Of a stretch of 64,000 nucleotides of DNA, positions 6,912-15,799 are shown in pieces (the first letter of the stretch is position 1; each line of letters begins with the position of its first letter). The stretch covers positions 549,592 to 613,591 of the forward strand of contig CAYNRY010000002.1 of NCBI GenBank assembly GCA_964399985.1. Reading direction: 5' to 3'. The position numbers and the translations under genes were made by a program. The stretch comes from Micavibrio_B sp964399985. GTDB taxonomy: Bacteria > Pseudomonadota > Alphaproteobacteria > Micavibrionales > Micavibrionaceae. The notes beneath the pieces are model-generated. The model made no database searches. It was not told the origin of the DNA and saw only the letters and a program-made list of their open reading frames with translations.

Positions 6912-8731
6912 CAAACTAATTTCTTGTCGAATTGTTCAGGGTCTGCAGATAATATCATCTCGTTATGGCACTTGCCAGACGGGATCATAGGAAAACAGTT
7001 TTCTTTCTGATCGACCATGACATCGACGATCGTCACGCAGGTTGTCTTCATCATTTCCTTAATGACGTTGTCCAGCTCGTCCGGTGTGGTGGCGCGCAAA
7101 CCGACGCCGCCATAGGCTTCGGCTAATTTGACGAAATCGGGCAGGGCCTCGGTATAGGAACTAGAATAACGCTCGCCATGCAATAGCTCCTGCCATTGGC
7201 GCACCATGCCCATCCATTGATTGTTCAGGATGAAGATCTTTACCGGCAGGCGATATTGAATGGCTGTCGACAGCTCCTGAATATTCATCTGGATCGAAGC
7301 CTCGCCCGCGACATCGATGACAAGCGCATTTGGATGCGCAATTTGCGTTCCGATCGCCGCCGGAAAACCATAGCCCATCGTGCCGAGTCCGCCGGAGGTC
7401 ATCCAGCGATTTGGTTTATCGAAGGGCAGATATTGAGCCGCCCACATCTGGTGCTGGCCAACCTCGGTCGTGATAAAAGTTTCGCGCTTATCTGCCTCTA
7501 TGAAATGGCGCAAACGCTCCAGCGCATATTGCGGTTTGATGACTGTATCGGAGTTTTTATAGGTCAGGCATTTAACGCCGCGCCATTTTTCGATTTGTTT
7601 CCACCACTCTTTGATCGCACCGTTGTCCGGTTTGTAATTTTTACGCTTCCATACGGCGATCATCGCTTTCAGCGCTTCTGTCGCATCGGACACGATCCCG
7701 ATATCGACATGAACGTTTTTATTGATCGAGCTTGGATCAATATCGATATGGATTTTTGTCGAGTTTGGGGAGAAACCGTCAAGGCGACCGGTTACGCGGT
7801 CATCGAAACGCGCGCCGATATTTATCATGACATCGCAATCATGCATGGCCCAGTTGGCCTCGTAGGTGCCGTGCATCCCCAGCATGCCTAGATGCTGCTT
7901 ATCCGTCATTGGATACGCGCCAAGGCCCATCAACGTCGATGTGCAGGGATAGCCTGTCATCTGGACGAATTGGGTCAGCAGCCGCGAAGCTTCCGGACCT
8001 GCATTGATGACGCCGCCGCCCGTATAAAAAATTGGCTTTTGGGCCTTGGCGATCAATTCAACGGCAGCTTCGATTTTTGAAATATCCGGCATGGTGCGTG
8101 GTTGGTAACGCGCAAAATGCTCTTCAGAAGGCGGCGAATACGGGCCGGGCTGGAACTGGATATCTTTTGGCAGGTCGATGACGACCGGACCAGGGCGTCC
8201 GGTTTTCGCAACGTGAAAGGCTTCATGAATTGTTTTCGAAAGTTTTTTGACGTCTTTGACGAGATAATTATGCTTGGTGCAGTGACGTGTGATACCGACC
8301 GTATCGGCTTCCTGAAACGCATCCGTGCCGATCAGGAAAGAAGGGACCTGACCTGTAATACAAACCAGCGGGATGGAATCGAGCAAAGCATCGGTCAAAC
8401 CGGTCACAGCGTTGGTTGCACCCGGCCCTGAAGTCACAAGAGCGCAGCCGACTTTGCCGGTCGAGCGTGCATAACCTTCGGCGGCATGAAGCGCGGCCTG
8501 TTCATGACGGACTAGGATATGTTTGATTTTCTTTTGCTTGAAAAGCGCATCGTAGATTGGTAGGACTGCGCCGCCCGGATAACCGAAAATCGTATCGACG
8601 CCGTTATCGACGAGCGCCTGAATGACCATCTCGGCACCGGTCATGGTGACGGTTTGAGTTTTCGCCTTAGTCGTTTTTTTCGGCTGAGTTACCAGCTTCA
8701 ATTTGCTTTTCTTCGATATCTGCGGTGCCAT
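6911..8731 (-). CDS. ilvB: Acetolactate synthase large (catalytic) subunit
   Basis: 606 residues. ThDP- and FAD-dependent condensation of two pyruvates (or pyruvate plus 2-oxobutyrate), the first committed step of branched-chain amino-acid synthesis. There is a basic ~28-residue N-terminal extension, then the ThDP N domain with the catalytic Glu in RHEQAALHAAEGYARS. The central FAD domain includes GARFDDRVTG. The C-terminal ThDP-binding domain has VAGEASIQMNIQEL and LNNQWMGMVRQWQ. The AGEAS variant in place of GDGSF is, as I recall, usual in alphaproteobacteria. Expression is probably controlled by the attenuator upstream (8781-8952). Confidence 0.97.
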   Translation of the reverse strand: MAPQISKKSKLKLVTQPKKTTKAKTQTVTMTGAEMVIQALVDNGVDTIFGYPGGAVLPIYDALFKQKKIKHILVRHEQAALHAAEGYARSTGKVGCALVTSGPGATNAVTGLTDALLDSIPLVCITGQVPSFLIGTDAFQEADTVGITRHCTKHNYLVKDVKKLSKTIHEAFHVAKTGRPGPVVIDLPKDIQFQPGPYSPPSEEHFARYQPRTMPDISKIEAAVELIAKAQKPIFYTGGGVINAGPEASRLLTQFVQMTGYPCTSTLMGLGAYPMTDKQHLGMLGMHGTYEANWAMHDCDVMINIGARFDDRVTGRLDGFSPNSTKIHIDIDPSSINKNVHVDIGIVSDATEALKAMIAVWKRKNYKPDNGAIKEWWKQIEKWRGVKCLTYKNSDTVIKPQYALERLRHFIEADKRETFITTEVGQHQMWAAQYLPFDKPNRWMTSGGLGTMGYGFPAAIGTQIAHPNALVIDVAGEASIQMNIQELSTAIQYRLPVKIFILNNQWMGMVRQWQELLHGERYSSSYTEALPDFVKLAEAYGGVGLRATTPDELDNVIKEMMKTTCVTIVDVMVDQKENCFPMIPSGKCHNEMILSADPEQFDKKLV

Positions 8732-8780
8732 TTCTTAGTCCGTTTGCTGTTTTGGTTAGTTTAGTCTGAATTTAGGCATT

Positions 8781-8810
8781 AAAAAACCCCGGAAACCTTT
8801 CGGTGCGGGG
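8781..8810 (-). terminator. Attenuator hairpin upstream of ilvB
   Basis: On the minus strand a GC-rich hairpin (CCCCG with CGGGG, inner ACC/GGT, GAAA loop) is followed by TTTTTT (8786-8781). It lies 26 nt after the stop codon of the leader ORF and 50 nt before the ilvB ATG. A terminator in this position is not expected inside an operon unless it is conditional, so I read it as an attenuator. Confidence 0.8.
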
Positions 8811-8835
8811 CGCTTTCGGTTATGTCTCTGACGTG

Positions 8836-8952
8836 TCAGAAGAGCAGCCGCAGCGCGTTCCCTAGAAGGAGCACGAGGACGAGCACGCCGCTAGCCACAA
8901 TAATTTGCGGAGCGTTGTTTTCGACTGCGATGGCGCGGGCTTTAGATCTCAT
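8836..8952 (-). CDS. ilvBN leader peptide (attenuation peptide)
   Basis: A 38-residue ORF with ATG at 8952 and TGA at 8836-8838. Fourteen of residues 17-37 are Ile, Val or Leu, including VLVLVLLLGNALRLL. It lies directly upstream of a terminator hairpin and ilvB. Layout and composition match ribosome-mediated attenuation leaders such as E. coli ivbL, where starvation for branched-chain aminoacyl-tRNA stalls the ribosome and prevents terminator formation. It starts 4 bp after the miaA stop codon. No strong ribosome site is visible. The alternative is a small membrane protein, which would not explain the adjacent terminator. Confidence 0.78.
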   Translation of the reverse strand: MRSKARAIAVENNAPQIIVASGVLVLVLLLGNALRLLF

Positions 8953-8956
8953 TCAA

Positions 8957-9874
8957 TTAGTATGACGTGAAAAGCTGCGCGCGCGCAATATTTTTTTGAC
9001 CATCTTCTAAATTTATTTGATTTCGGAACCATGTCGTCTGTCTTTTGGCATAATGACGAGTTTCATTCTGGGCTATAAAAATGGCGGTTTCCAGATCGAC
9101 TTCACCCCTAACATGTTGTTGTAACGCTTCAAATCCCAATGCGTGGGTGATTGGTGCATCGATATTCACGCGGCCTGCCATGATGTCATCATCAAGTTTT
9201 GCCACTTCTTCGATAGCGCCGATTTTAACCATTTGTTTAAACCTTTCATCGCAGCGTGCATATAAAACCTCACGGTCAGGGATGATAATCTCGATATCAA
9301 AGGAAAGCCTCGGGTCAGGTTCAACCTTCGGCGCTTTTTGCCATTCAGCGAGAGACTCTCCTGTGTGGACCAGTACTTCATAGGCGCGAAGATTACGCTG
9401 GCGATCATTCGGGTGAAGACGCGCCGCCATCACTGGATCTTTTTCCTTCATCATCGCATGGAAACCGTCGATGCCAAGCTCGTCCATTAAATCTTCGGCA
9501 TTGATACGAACGCTGGCCGGAATCTCGGGAATGGGTGAAAGCCCTTCGATCAATGATTTGAGATAAAACCCTGTGCCTCCGACGATAATCGGTGTCTGGT
9601 TGTTTTCAATCGCGAAGTCGATTTCAGTCAGTGCCAATTGGCGCCACGCCCCTGCTGTCATCTGCAAATTCGGATCTAACAGATTGTAGAGACGATGCGG
9701 CGCGATTTCTTTATCTTCGTCGGAAGGCTGCGCCGTTAAAATCGGCAGGCGATTATAAATCTGCAAAGAGTCAGCGTTTATAATTACGCCGTTCTTTTCT
9801 CGCGCCAGATCAAGTCCACGAGCGGATTTTCCGGAGGCGGTCGGACCGCAGATGATATGGACAGTATGCTTCAA
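8957..9874 (-). CDS. miaA: tRNA dimethylallyltransferase
   Basis: 305 residues. Transfers a dimethylallyl group to N6 of A37 in tRNAs that read U-starting codons, improving reading-frame maintenance. The P-loop GPTASGKS is at residues 10-17, followed by the substrate motif NADSLQIYNRLPILTAQPS and later HPNDRQRNLRAYEV. The start must be the TTG at 9874, which is contiguous with the degP stop codon, because no later start precedes the P-loop. It is probably expressed by coupling from degP. The ilvB leader ORF begins just after its stop codon. Confidence 0.95.
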   Translation of the reverse strand: MKHTVHIICGPTASGKSARGLDLAREKNGVIINADSLQIYNRLPILTAQPSDEDKEIAPHRLYNLLDPNLQMTAGAWRQLALTEIDFAIENNQTPIIVGGTGFYLKSLIEGLSPIPEIPASVRINAEDLMDELGIDGFHAMMKEKDPVMAARLHPNDRQRNLRAYEVLVHTGESLAEWQKAPKVEPDPRLSFDIEIIIPDREVLYARCDERFKQMVKIGAIEEVAKLDDDIMAGRVNIDAPITHALGFEALQQHVRGEVDLETAIFIAQNETRHYAKRQTTWFRNQINLEDGQKNIARAQLFTSY

Positions 9875-11425
9875 CTATTTCGGCTGTCTGTCTGTCTTTG
9901 GCGTTTCTTTTGGAGCCGGAGCGGCCTTGAAACGAAGCGCGACAAAACGGACGTCACCGCGGCCTTGATGATCGACCAGCAGAAGAACGGATGACTTGCC
10001 CGTTTTCTGGGCATCGTCAACGATTTTCTTGGCACCTGCCGCATCTTCAATGGCTTGCTGATTGATCTCAACGATCACATCGCCGACCTGAAGACCTTTT
10101 TCTGCCGCTTCGGAATTATTCTTCACCGCTGTGACGACGACGCCTTTGGCATTCTCTGGAATCTCGTAAGTTTCACGCAGAGAATCGCTCAGGGATGTCA
10201 CAGTCACGCCAAAGCCGGTGATGTCTGTCCCAGCAACGGCTTTTTCCTTCACTTCACCGCTTTCAATAAGACCTTCGGACTCGGCTTTCTCCAACTCGCC
10301 GACTTTGACCGAAGTCGTCATCGTTTTGCCGTCGCGCCAGAAAAGAACCTTTGCGTCCGTACCGATCGGCGTTTCGGCGACGAGGCGGGGCAGTTGGCGC
10401 ATGCCCGTCAGTTTTTGGCCATTGAATTCAAGCAGCACATCGCCGGGCTGAAGTTTTGCAACTTCCGCAGGGCCTTTGGGCGTAATGCTGGCCACAAGCG
10501 CGCCGCCTGCTTCTTTGAGGCCTAAAGACTCGGCAATTTCAGGCGTAACGGTTTGAATACGAATACCAAGCCAGCCGCGCTTGGTTTTACCGAAGCGGAT
10601 TAGTTGATCGACAATCGGCTTGGCGAGATTGGATGGGATAGCAAAACCGATCCCGACAGAGCCGCCGGTCGGCGAGAAGATCGCCGTATTGATGCCGATC
10701 ACTTCGCCTTTAAGGTTGAACATAGGGCCGCCGGAATTACCTCGGTTGATCGAGGCATCGGTCTGGATGAAATCGTCATAAGGGCCGGAATTAATATCGC
10801 GGGCGCGGGCGGAGATAATACCGCTCGTCACGGTGCCGCCAAGGCCGAACGGGTTGCCGATGGCGACGACCCAGTCGCCGACGCGCATTTCATCACTATT
10901 CCCGAAAGGGACGGCGACCAGTTTATGGCTTGGTGATGTGACTTGCAAAAGGGCCAGGTCGGTTTTGTCGTCTTTGCCGAGAATTTTTGCGTCGAGTGTC
11001 GTGTCGTCATGAAGCGTGACGCGCACTTCATCGGCATCGCGGATAACGTGGTTATTGGTAACGATCAAGCCTTTTTCAGCGTCAATGATAAAACCTGAGC
11101 CCAGAGAAGAGGCGGGCGTGCCGGGCATTGGTTCGCCTTCACCACCGCGGCGCTGCTGGAATTCCTTGAAGAATTCTTCGAACGGAGAGCCGGGCGGAAA
11201 TTCCGGCATTTCTGGCAAGTCTTCGGCGGTTTCCGACATTTTCTGGGTCGAGGAAATATTGACGACTGCTGGTGATAATCTCTCGGCGAGATCGGCGAAA
11301 CTGGATGGCGCGTTGATGCCCGGCGGTGAGGCTTCGTCTTTCTTCTTGAAAATCTGGGCCTGAGCGGGAGCAACAGATGAAACAGCAAATGCAGAGAGAA
11401 GAAGGGATAGATAAATGCGACGCAT
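9875..11425 (-). CDS. degP: DegP/HtrA-family periplasmic serine endoprotease
   Basis: 516 residues. Signal peptide about 1-23 (cleavage after APAQA). The trypsin-like domain carries the triad His126 (TNNHVI), Asp156 (KTDLALL) and Ser231 (GNSGGPMF). Two PDZ domains follow (about 285-375 and 425-505), the usual Do/DegQ layout. It degrades or chaperones misfolded periplasmic and outer-membrane proteins. An acidic, Pro-rich segment (about 65-105) corresponds to the LA loop. It is the first gene of the minus-strand run and is followed without a gap by miaA; hflK and hflC lie a few kb upstream on the same strand. Confidence 0.95.
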   Translation of the reverse strand: MRRIYLSLLLSAFAVSSVAPAQAQIFKKKDEASPPGINAPSSFADLAERLSPAVVNISSTQKMSETAEDLPEMPEFPPGSPFEEFFKEFQQRRGGEGEPMPGTPASSLGSGFIIDAEKGLIVTNNHVIRDADEVRVTLHDDTTLDAKILGKDDKTDLALLQVTSPSHKLVAVPFGNSDEMRVGDWVVAIGNPFGLGGTVTSGIISARARDINSGPYDDFIQTDASINRGNSGGPMFNLKGEVIGINTAIFSPTGGSVGIGFAIPSNLAKPIVDQLIRFGKTKRGWLGIRIQTVTPEIAESLGLKEAGGALVASITPKGPAEVAKLQPGDVLLEFNGQKLTGMRQLPRLVAETPIGTDAKVLFWRDGKTMTTSVKVGELEKAESEGLIESGEVKEKAVAGTDITGFGVTVTSLSDSLRETYEIPENAKGVVVTAVKNNSEAAEKGLQVGDVIVEINQQAIEDAAGAKKIVDDAQKTGKSSVLLLVDHQGRGDVRFVALRFKAAPAPKETPKTDRQPK

Positions 11426-11553
11426 GGCGCCTCCGATGAATTAAATTGTGATGATAACCTAGGTCTAATCCAAATTCGCGTCAACGGGGGCTAGGTTACA
11501 GAGAGCCTTTAAATTACCCTTTCAATCCTATATCATCAATATAAGGAGTTTAT

Positions 11554-12255
11554 ATGTTTAATAATGATTGCCGGGGCAATGTTCTATTCCTTATTTTAAT
11601 TGCCGTGGCTTTGTTTGCGGCGCTTGCTTATGCAATAACATCGAGTCAGCGAGGATCCAGGCAAACTATTAGTGAAGACAAGGCAAAGCTCCTAGCATTA
11701 GAAATCGTCCAATTTGCCAACTTGATGGGGAACACAGCTACCAAGCTTAGAGTTTCAGGCTGTAGCGATACTGAAATAAGCTATCGCAATACAAGATGGG
11801 TTACAGATACGGGAACAGCACTCGTAGCTGAAAACCCAAACGCGCCTTCGGATAAAAAATGTCACTTATTTGATTCTGGGGGTGCGGGTTTAACACCTTA
11901 TCCGTTATCGCCTGCCGTGTCTCAAGGCGAAACTATACCGGCAAGCGGCGCTATGGCCGGAATGCCCTTTATAAGATCCCTCCAGGTTGAGGGGGCTGGA
12001 ACAACGGCATCTGATGTTGTTATGGTTGTTAATTATATTAACCCTAAAGTCTGTGAAGCGATTAACAAAAGCATAGGTATTCCGTTGCCGACTACAGGTG
12101 ATGACAAGACAGGATGGACAGCTAATTACTGGATGACAAATATATCAGCCCAGATTGGCGAGGAAGATGTAGCTTTACAAGGACACCCTTATTTCTGCTG
12201 GAAAAATACCGCAGACAATCAATATACTTTTGCGTATTTGTTGATGGTAAGATGA
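11554..12255 (+). CDS. Pilin-like secreted protein, paralogue 1 of 3
   Basis: 233 residues, preceded by a good AAGGAG ribosome site. A short polar leader MFNNDCRG is followed by a 20-residue hydrophobic helix (NVLFLILIAVALFAALAYAI), then a mixed, Cys-containing globular domain. The leader-G-helix layout resembles prepilins and pseudopilins, but the usual Glu at mature position 5 is missing. Conserved landmarks shared with the next two genes are GCSDTEISY, KKCHLFD, KVCEAINKSIG, IGEED and HPYFCW near the C-terminus. No named family recognised. Its stop codon overlaps the next start, so the three genes form one operon. Confidence 0.75.
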   Translation: MFNNDCRGNVLFLILIAVALFAALAYAITSSQRGSRQTISEDKAKLLALEIVQFANLMGNTATKLRVSGCSDTEISYRNTRWVTDTGTALVAENPNAPSDKKCHLFDSGGAGLTPYPLSPAVSQGETIPASGAMAGMPFIRSLQVEGAGTTASDVVMVVNYINPKVCEAINKSIGIPLPTTGDDKTGWTANYWMTNISAQIGEEDVALQGHPYFCWKNTADNQYTFAYLLMVR

Positions 12256-12911
12256 TGACAAAGAATAATAGTGGTAATGTTCTATTCCTTATTTTAATTG
12301 CCGTGGCTTTGTTTGCGGCGCTTTCTTATGCGGTGACGTCTTCGACGCGTAGTGGTGGAAATGATATCAGTCAGGAAAAAGCAAAAACTCTGGCGGCGGA
12401 AGTCATACAATATGCCGGTTTGATGGGCAGCGCTTATACGCGGTTAAATACGCGGGGTTGTTCTGATACCGAGGTAAGTTTTTACAATAATCTTTGGACA
12501 AATACCGAAAATCCGAACGCGCCTTTGGATAAGCGATGTCATGTGTTTGATCAAGCAGGCGCAGGTATTCCGACGGCCTATAGATTGTCACCGCAAGTTA
12601 CAACGACCGGAACCAGCAGGCCATACTTAAGAAGCCTTCAAGTACAAAATGCCGGTACAACCGCATCGGATGCGATTTTCGTTTTAGCTCAAATAGAGCC
12701 AAAAGTTTGCGAAGAAATTAATAAAAGCATAGGCCTGTCTTTGCCGACTGTCGGGGATGCAAAAGCAGGCTGGAGCAATAATTACTGGGTAACGGATAAT
12801 ACGACCATTATAGGCGAAGAGGATACAAGCCTGCAGGGGCATCCTTATTTTTGTTGGAACAACTCCACTGATAATAACTATACATTTGCTTATTTACTGA
12901 TCGTAAGGTGA
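12252..12911 (+). CDS. Pilin-like secreted protein, paralogue 2 of 3
   Basis: 219 residues. Same plan as the preceding gene: polar leader ending in SG, hydrophobic helix NVLFLILIAVALFAALSYAV, then a domain with GCSDTEVSF, KRCHVFDQAGAG, KVCEEINKSIG and HPYFCW. The start ATG overlaps the upstream TGA by 4 nt. The first 48 nt of the helix-coding part (12276-12323) are identical to 11578-11625 in paralogue 1, while the rest has diverged. It probably assembles with its neighbours in the inner membrane or a filament, but this is inference only. Confidence 0.75.
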   Translation: MMTKNNSGNVLFLILIAVALFAALSYAVTSSTRSGGNDISQEKAKTLAAEVIQYAGLMGSAYTRLNTRGCSDTEVSFYNNLWTNTENPNAPLDKRCHVFDQAGAGIPTAYRLSPQVTTTGTSRPYLRSLQVQNAGTTASDAIFVLAQIEPKVCEEINKSIGLSLPTVGDAKAGWSNNYWVTDNTTIIGEEDTSLQGHPYFCWNNSTDNNYTFAYLLIVR

Positions 12912-12913
12912 CG

Positions 12914-13651
12914 ATGACAAAGAGTTGTAATGGTAATGTCCTATTTCTTATTCTAATAGCTGTCGCTTTATTCGCGGCGCTTTCTTATGCGGTAACGTCT
13001 TCTACAAGAAACAGTAATACTAATATCTCAGAGGATGAAGCAAATCTCCAAGCTTCAGCTATCCTTAACTATACATCAGCATTAAGAGCAGCAATACTAA
13101 GAATGCAAATTTCTAACGGCTGTCAGGATGATCAATTTAATTTTTCAAATGCACTCTATAAATTCAACAACGACACTTTGGCAACAGAGGTGAATGCTAA
13201 TTCCCCCTCCGATGGTCGGTGCGATGTTTTCTCTCCCCAAGGAGGAAATTTATCACCTTTAATATTATCGCCTAAAGCCTGGGGCGCGTCCAACCCCGCA
13301 GCAAATGCCATAAGACCTGGCCACGGGCGCGTGAATATAAGTCAAATTTTGAATGTTGGAACAGACGATGTTGCCGGTACAGTAACTGCTAATGATATTC
13401 TCATCGGTTTCTCGTATATAAACAAAGATGTATGCCTTAAAATCAACGATATGATGGATGTTGAAAATCCTTCGGGTGATGCCCCGCCGGATACTTTTTC
13501 TGGAGGAGTACAAGGCGTATATACAAATGGAAGCTTGACGTCTGCTCGAATATATAACGATGTAAACATAGCAGGCAAACAAGCTTTTTGTACAAAATCT
13601 CCTACAGCGCCTTACTACTATTTTTATAAAATAGTGCTTCGCGCCCGTTAA
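12914..13651 (+). CDS. Pilin-like secreted protein, paralogue 3 of 3
   Basis: 245 residues from ATG 12914; a GTG at 12908 overlapping the previous stop is an alternative, but MTKSCNGN aligns with MTKNNSGN of paralogue 2. The N-terminal helix NVLFLILIAVALFAALSYAV is conserved, but the globular part is the most divergent of the three. It keeps the Cys positions (GCQDDQFNF, RCDVFSPQGG, DVCLKIND, FCTKSPTAP) and ends in YYYFYKIVLRAR. Operon with the two preceding genes; convergent with hflC. Function unknown. Confidence 0.75.
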   Translation: MTKSCNGNVLFLILIAVALFAALSYAVTSSTRNSNTNISEDEANLQASAILNYTSALRAAILRMQISNGCQDDQFNFSNALYKFNNDTLATEVNANSPSDGRCDVFSPQGGNLSPLILSPKAWGASNPAANAIRPGHGRVNISQILNVGTDDVAGTVTANDILIGFSYINKDVCLKINDMMDVENPSGDAPPDTFSGGVQGVYTNGSLTSARIYNDVNIAGKQAFCTKSPTAPYYYFYKIVLRAR

Positions 13652-13652
13652 A

Positions 13653-14522
13653 CTATTCGCTTATTCCATCTTTAAAGGATTGGAAGAAATCATTATCCGG
13701 TGTCAGGACGAGAGTTTTATCGGCGCTGGCCAGGGATTTGCGGTAGGCTTCAAGGCTGCGATAGAATTTATAGAATTTAGGGTCCTTGCTGAAAGCATCG
13801 GAATAAATCTTGATTGCTTCCTTATCGCCTTCACCACGCAGGATTTGCGCGTCGCGCTGGGCGGCTGAAAGAAGGATAGAGCGTTCCTTATCGGACTCGG
13901 AGCGAATTTCGAGCGCGATCTGTTCCCCTTCGGCTCTCGCTTCCTTGGCTTCGCGCTCACGTTCGGACTGCATCCGGTCAAAAGTGGATTGCGTCACTTG
14001 TGGTGGCAGATCAGCACGGACGATGCGGACATCGACAACTTCGACGCCGAAGCGTTTCGTCTCGATATTAACTTCACTCAGTATTGTGCTCATGAGCAGA
14101 TTGCGTTTCTCAGACAAGACATCGCGCAAAGCTACACGACCCAGATTGGAGCGGACAGAGGCGTTGATGATCGTGTTCAGGCGCTGTTCACCGGCGGTTT
14201 CGGTGCCGAGCGTCTGGAAAAACATTAGCATATCGGTAATGCGGTAACGGGCGAAAGTATCGACGACAAGGCGTTTCTGGTCTGTCAGCAAGACTTCTTC
14301 AGCAGGCGGATCGACATTCAGAATGCGCTTCTCGAAAATCCTCGCATTGTCGATAAAAGATAGTTTGAAATGCAGACCCGGGTTTTTGATCTGGGCGACC
14401 GGATTACCGAAGCGTACGACCATGACTTGCTGGGTTTCGTTCACGACGAATACAGACGTCATAAAAACGAAAACGATAAAGGAAATGACGGCAAGAATGG
14501 CGACTTTTGTGCTGTCTTTCAT
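13653..14522 (-). CDS. hflC: HflC, SPFH-domain modulator of FtsH protease
   Basis: 289 residues. One N-terminal membrane helix (about 8-28), then an SPFH/band-7 domain beginning VVNETQQVMVVRFGNPVAQI and a charged coiled-coil (EREREAKEARAEGEQIALEIRS region) near 185-240. HflC forms a large periplasmic-side cage with HflK around FtsH. It lies 1 bp downstream of hflK, the standard order. Confidence 0.96.
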   Translation of the reverse strand: MKDSTKVAILAVISFIVFVFMTSVFVVNETQQVMVVRFGNPVAQIKNPGLHFKLSFIDNARIFEKRILNVDPPAEEVLLTDQKRLVVDTFARYRITDMLMFFQTLGTETAGEQRLNTIINASVRSNLGRVALRDVLSEKRNLLMSTILSEVNIETKRFGVEVVDVRIVRADLPPQVTQSTFDRMQSEREREAKEARAEGEQIALEIRSESDKERSILLSAAQRDAQILRGEGDKEAIKIYSDAFSKDPKFYKFYRSLEAYRKSLASADKTLVLTPDNDFFQSFKDGISE

Positions 14523-14523
14523 C

Positions 14524-15717
14524 TTATTGATCTCCTGCCGTTACTTGGGCTGCGGCGTCCGATAATTTGGGTTTTGCGGCTTTGTCGGTATTTTGTACCG
14601 GCAGATAAGGCAAGATATTCGTGCCGTTCGACGAGCCGAGAACGATAGTGCGGGCGTTGCCGATGACTTCTTCCATCGTTTCCAGATACATGCGTTCAGC
14701 GGTTACGTTCGGACCGGATTGATAGGCGGCATAGACCGCATCGAAACGGGAGGCATCGCCCTTGGCGCGGTTGATGACTTCCTGTTTATAGCCTTCAGCC
14801 TGTTGAAGCAGCTTGGACGCTTCACCTTTCGCAACCGGCAAGATGGAATTGCTGTAAGCTTCAGCCGTGTTACGCGCACGTTCTTGGTCTTGTCTTGCGC
14901 GCTGGACTTCGTTGAAGGCATCGACGACGGCTTCCGGCGGATCGACTTTTTGAAGTTGCACGTTATTGATCGTAATACCGGATTTATATTCATCCATAAT
15001 TTTTTGCATCAAAACGCGTGTGTCGTTTTGAACTTTCGTCCGGCCTTCGGTCAAAGCCGACTGGATCTTGGTTTGGCCGATCACTTCGCGCATGGCGGAT
15101 GAAGCGACGAGCTTGATCGTATCGTCCGGATCGCGCAGCGAGAACAGGAAATCCTTTGCATTATTGATACGCCATAGAACGACGAAGTTGATATCGATAA
15201 TGTTCTCATCGCCCGTCAACATCAGGCTTTCATCGGTGGTATTAAGAGAGGAAGCTGCTCTGCCACGCGGCGCTTCCTGTGCATAGCCGATCTGCAGGCG
15301 GCGTTCCTGTGTTACGTCGACGATAGTTGCCGATTGGAACGGCCATGGCAGGCGGTATTTCAGGCCCGGTTGTTCATCGGTTTTGGTGTATTTTCCAAAA
15401 GTCAAAACAACGCCGTGCTGGTTCGATTGAATAAAGTAAAAGCCGCTGGCGAGCCAGATCAGGAATACGGCGATGATCCCGATAGCGATCAGTTTCCGGT
15501 TGCCGCCATTACTGCCAAAGGCGTTTTTGAAATTGTCCTGCACTTTGCGCAAAATATCGTCGAGATCGGATTGGTCGGGGCCACGGCGGTTTCCGCCGCC
15601 GCCATTATTGCCTGAATTCGGCTGCCATGGACCGCGTTTGGGCTCGCTGGCTCCCCATGGATTTGGCTTTTTCTTGCCTTGTCCGGAATTGTCGTTGTTA
15701 TCGTCTTGCGGGGCCAT
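14524..15717 (-). CDS. hflK: HflK, SPFH-domain modulator of FtsH protease
   Basis: 397 residues. The N-terminal ~75 residues are cytoplasmic and rich in Gly, Asn and Pro. They are followed by a membrane helix (KLIAIGIIAVFLIWLASGFY) and the SPFH domain starting SNQHGVVLTFGKYTKTDEQPGLKYRLPWP. The Ala/Glu-rich coiled coil near 285-335 (ARQDQERARNTAEAYSNSIL) assembles with HflC. Directly upstream of hflC; divergent from mrp. Confidence 0.96.
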   Translation of the reverse strand: MAPQDDNNDNSGQGKKKPNPWGASEPKRGPWQPNSGNNGGGGNRRGPDQSDLDDILRKVQDNFKNAFGSNGGNRKLIAIGIIAVFLIWLASGFYFIQSNQHGVVLTFGKYTKTDEQPGLKYRLPWPFQSATIVDVTQERRLQIGYAQEAPRGRAASSLNTTDESLMLTGDENIIDINFVVLWRINNAKDFLFSLRDPDDTIKLVASSAMREVIGQTKIQSALTEGRTKVQNDTRVLMQKIMDEYKSGITINNVQLQKVDPPEAVVDAFNEVQRARQDQERARNTAEAYSNSILPVAKGEASKLLQQAEGYKQEVINRAKGDASRFDAVYAAYQSGPNVTAERMYLETMEEVIGNARTIVLGSSNGTNILPYLPVQNTDKAAKPKLSDAAAQVTAGDQ

Positions 15718-15799
15718 AATCTCGATACTCCTGAAATGATGTCTTCAACATATATTTTTTCTACCTAAACGCAACCGAAACAGGGTATTAGACCTTAAT

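Noticed and set aside
7196..7891. 231-codon plus-strand ORF opposite ilvB
   Set aside because: Antisense shadow of ilvB; composition follows the reverse complement of the real codons.
11554..13651. Pilin-like trio considered as ordinary type II pseudopilins
   Set aside because: The Glu at mature position 5 is missing in all three and no gsp or pil assembly gene is near, so I did not assign Gsp names.
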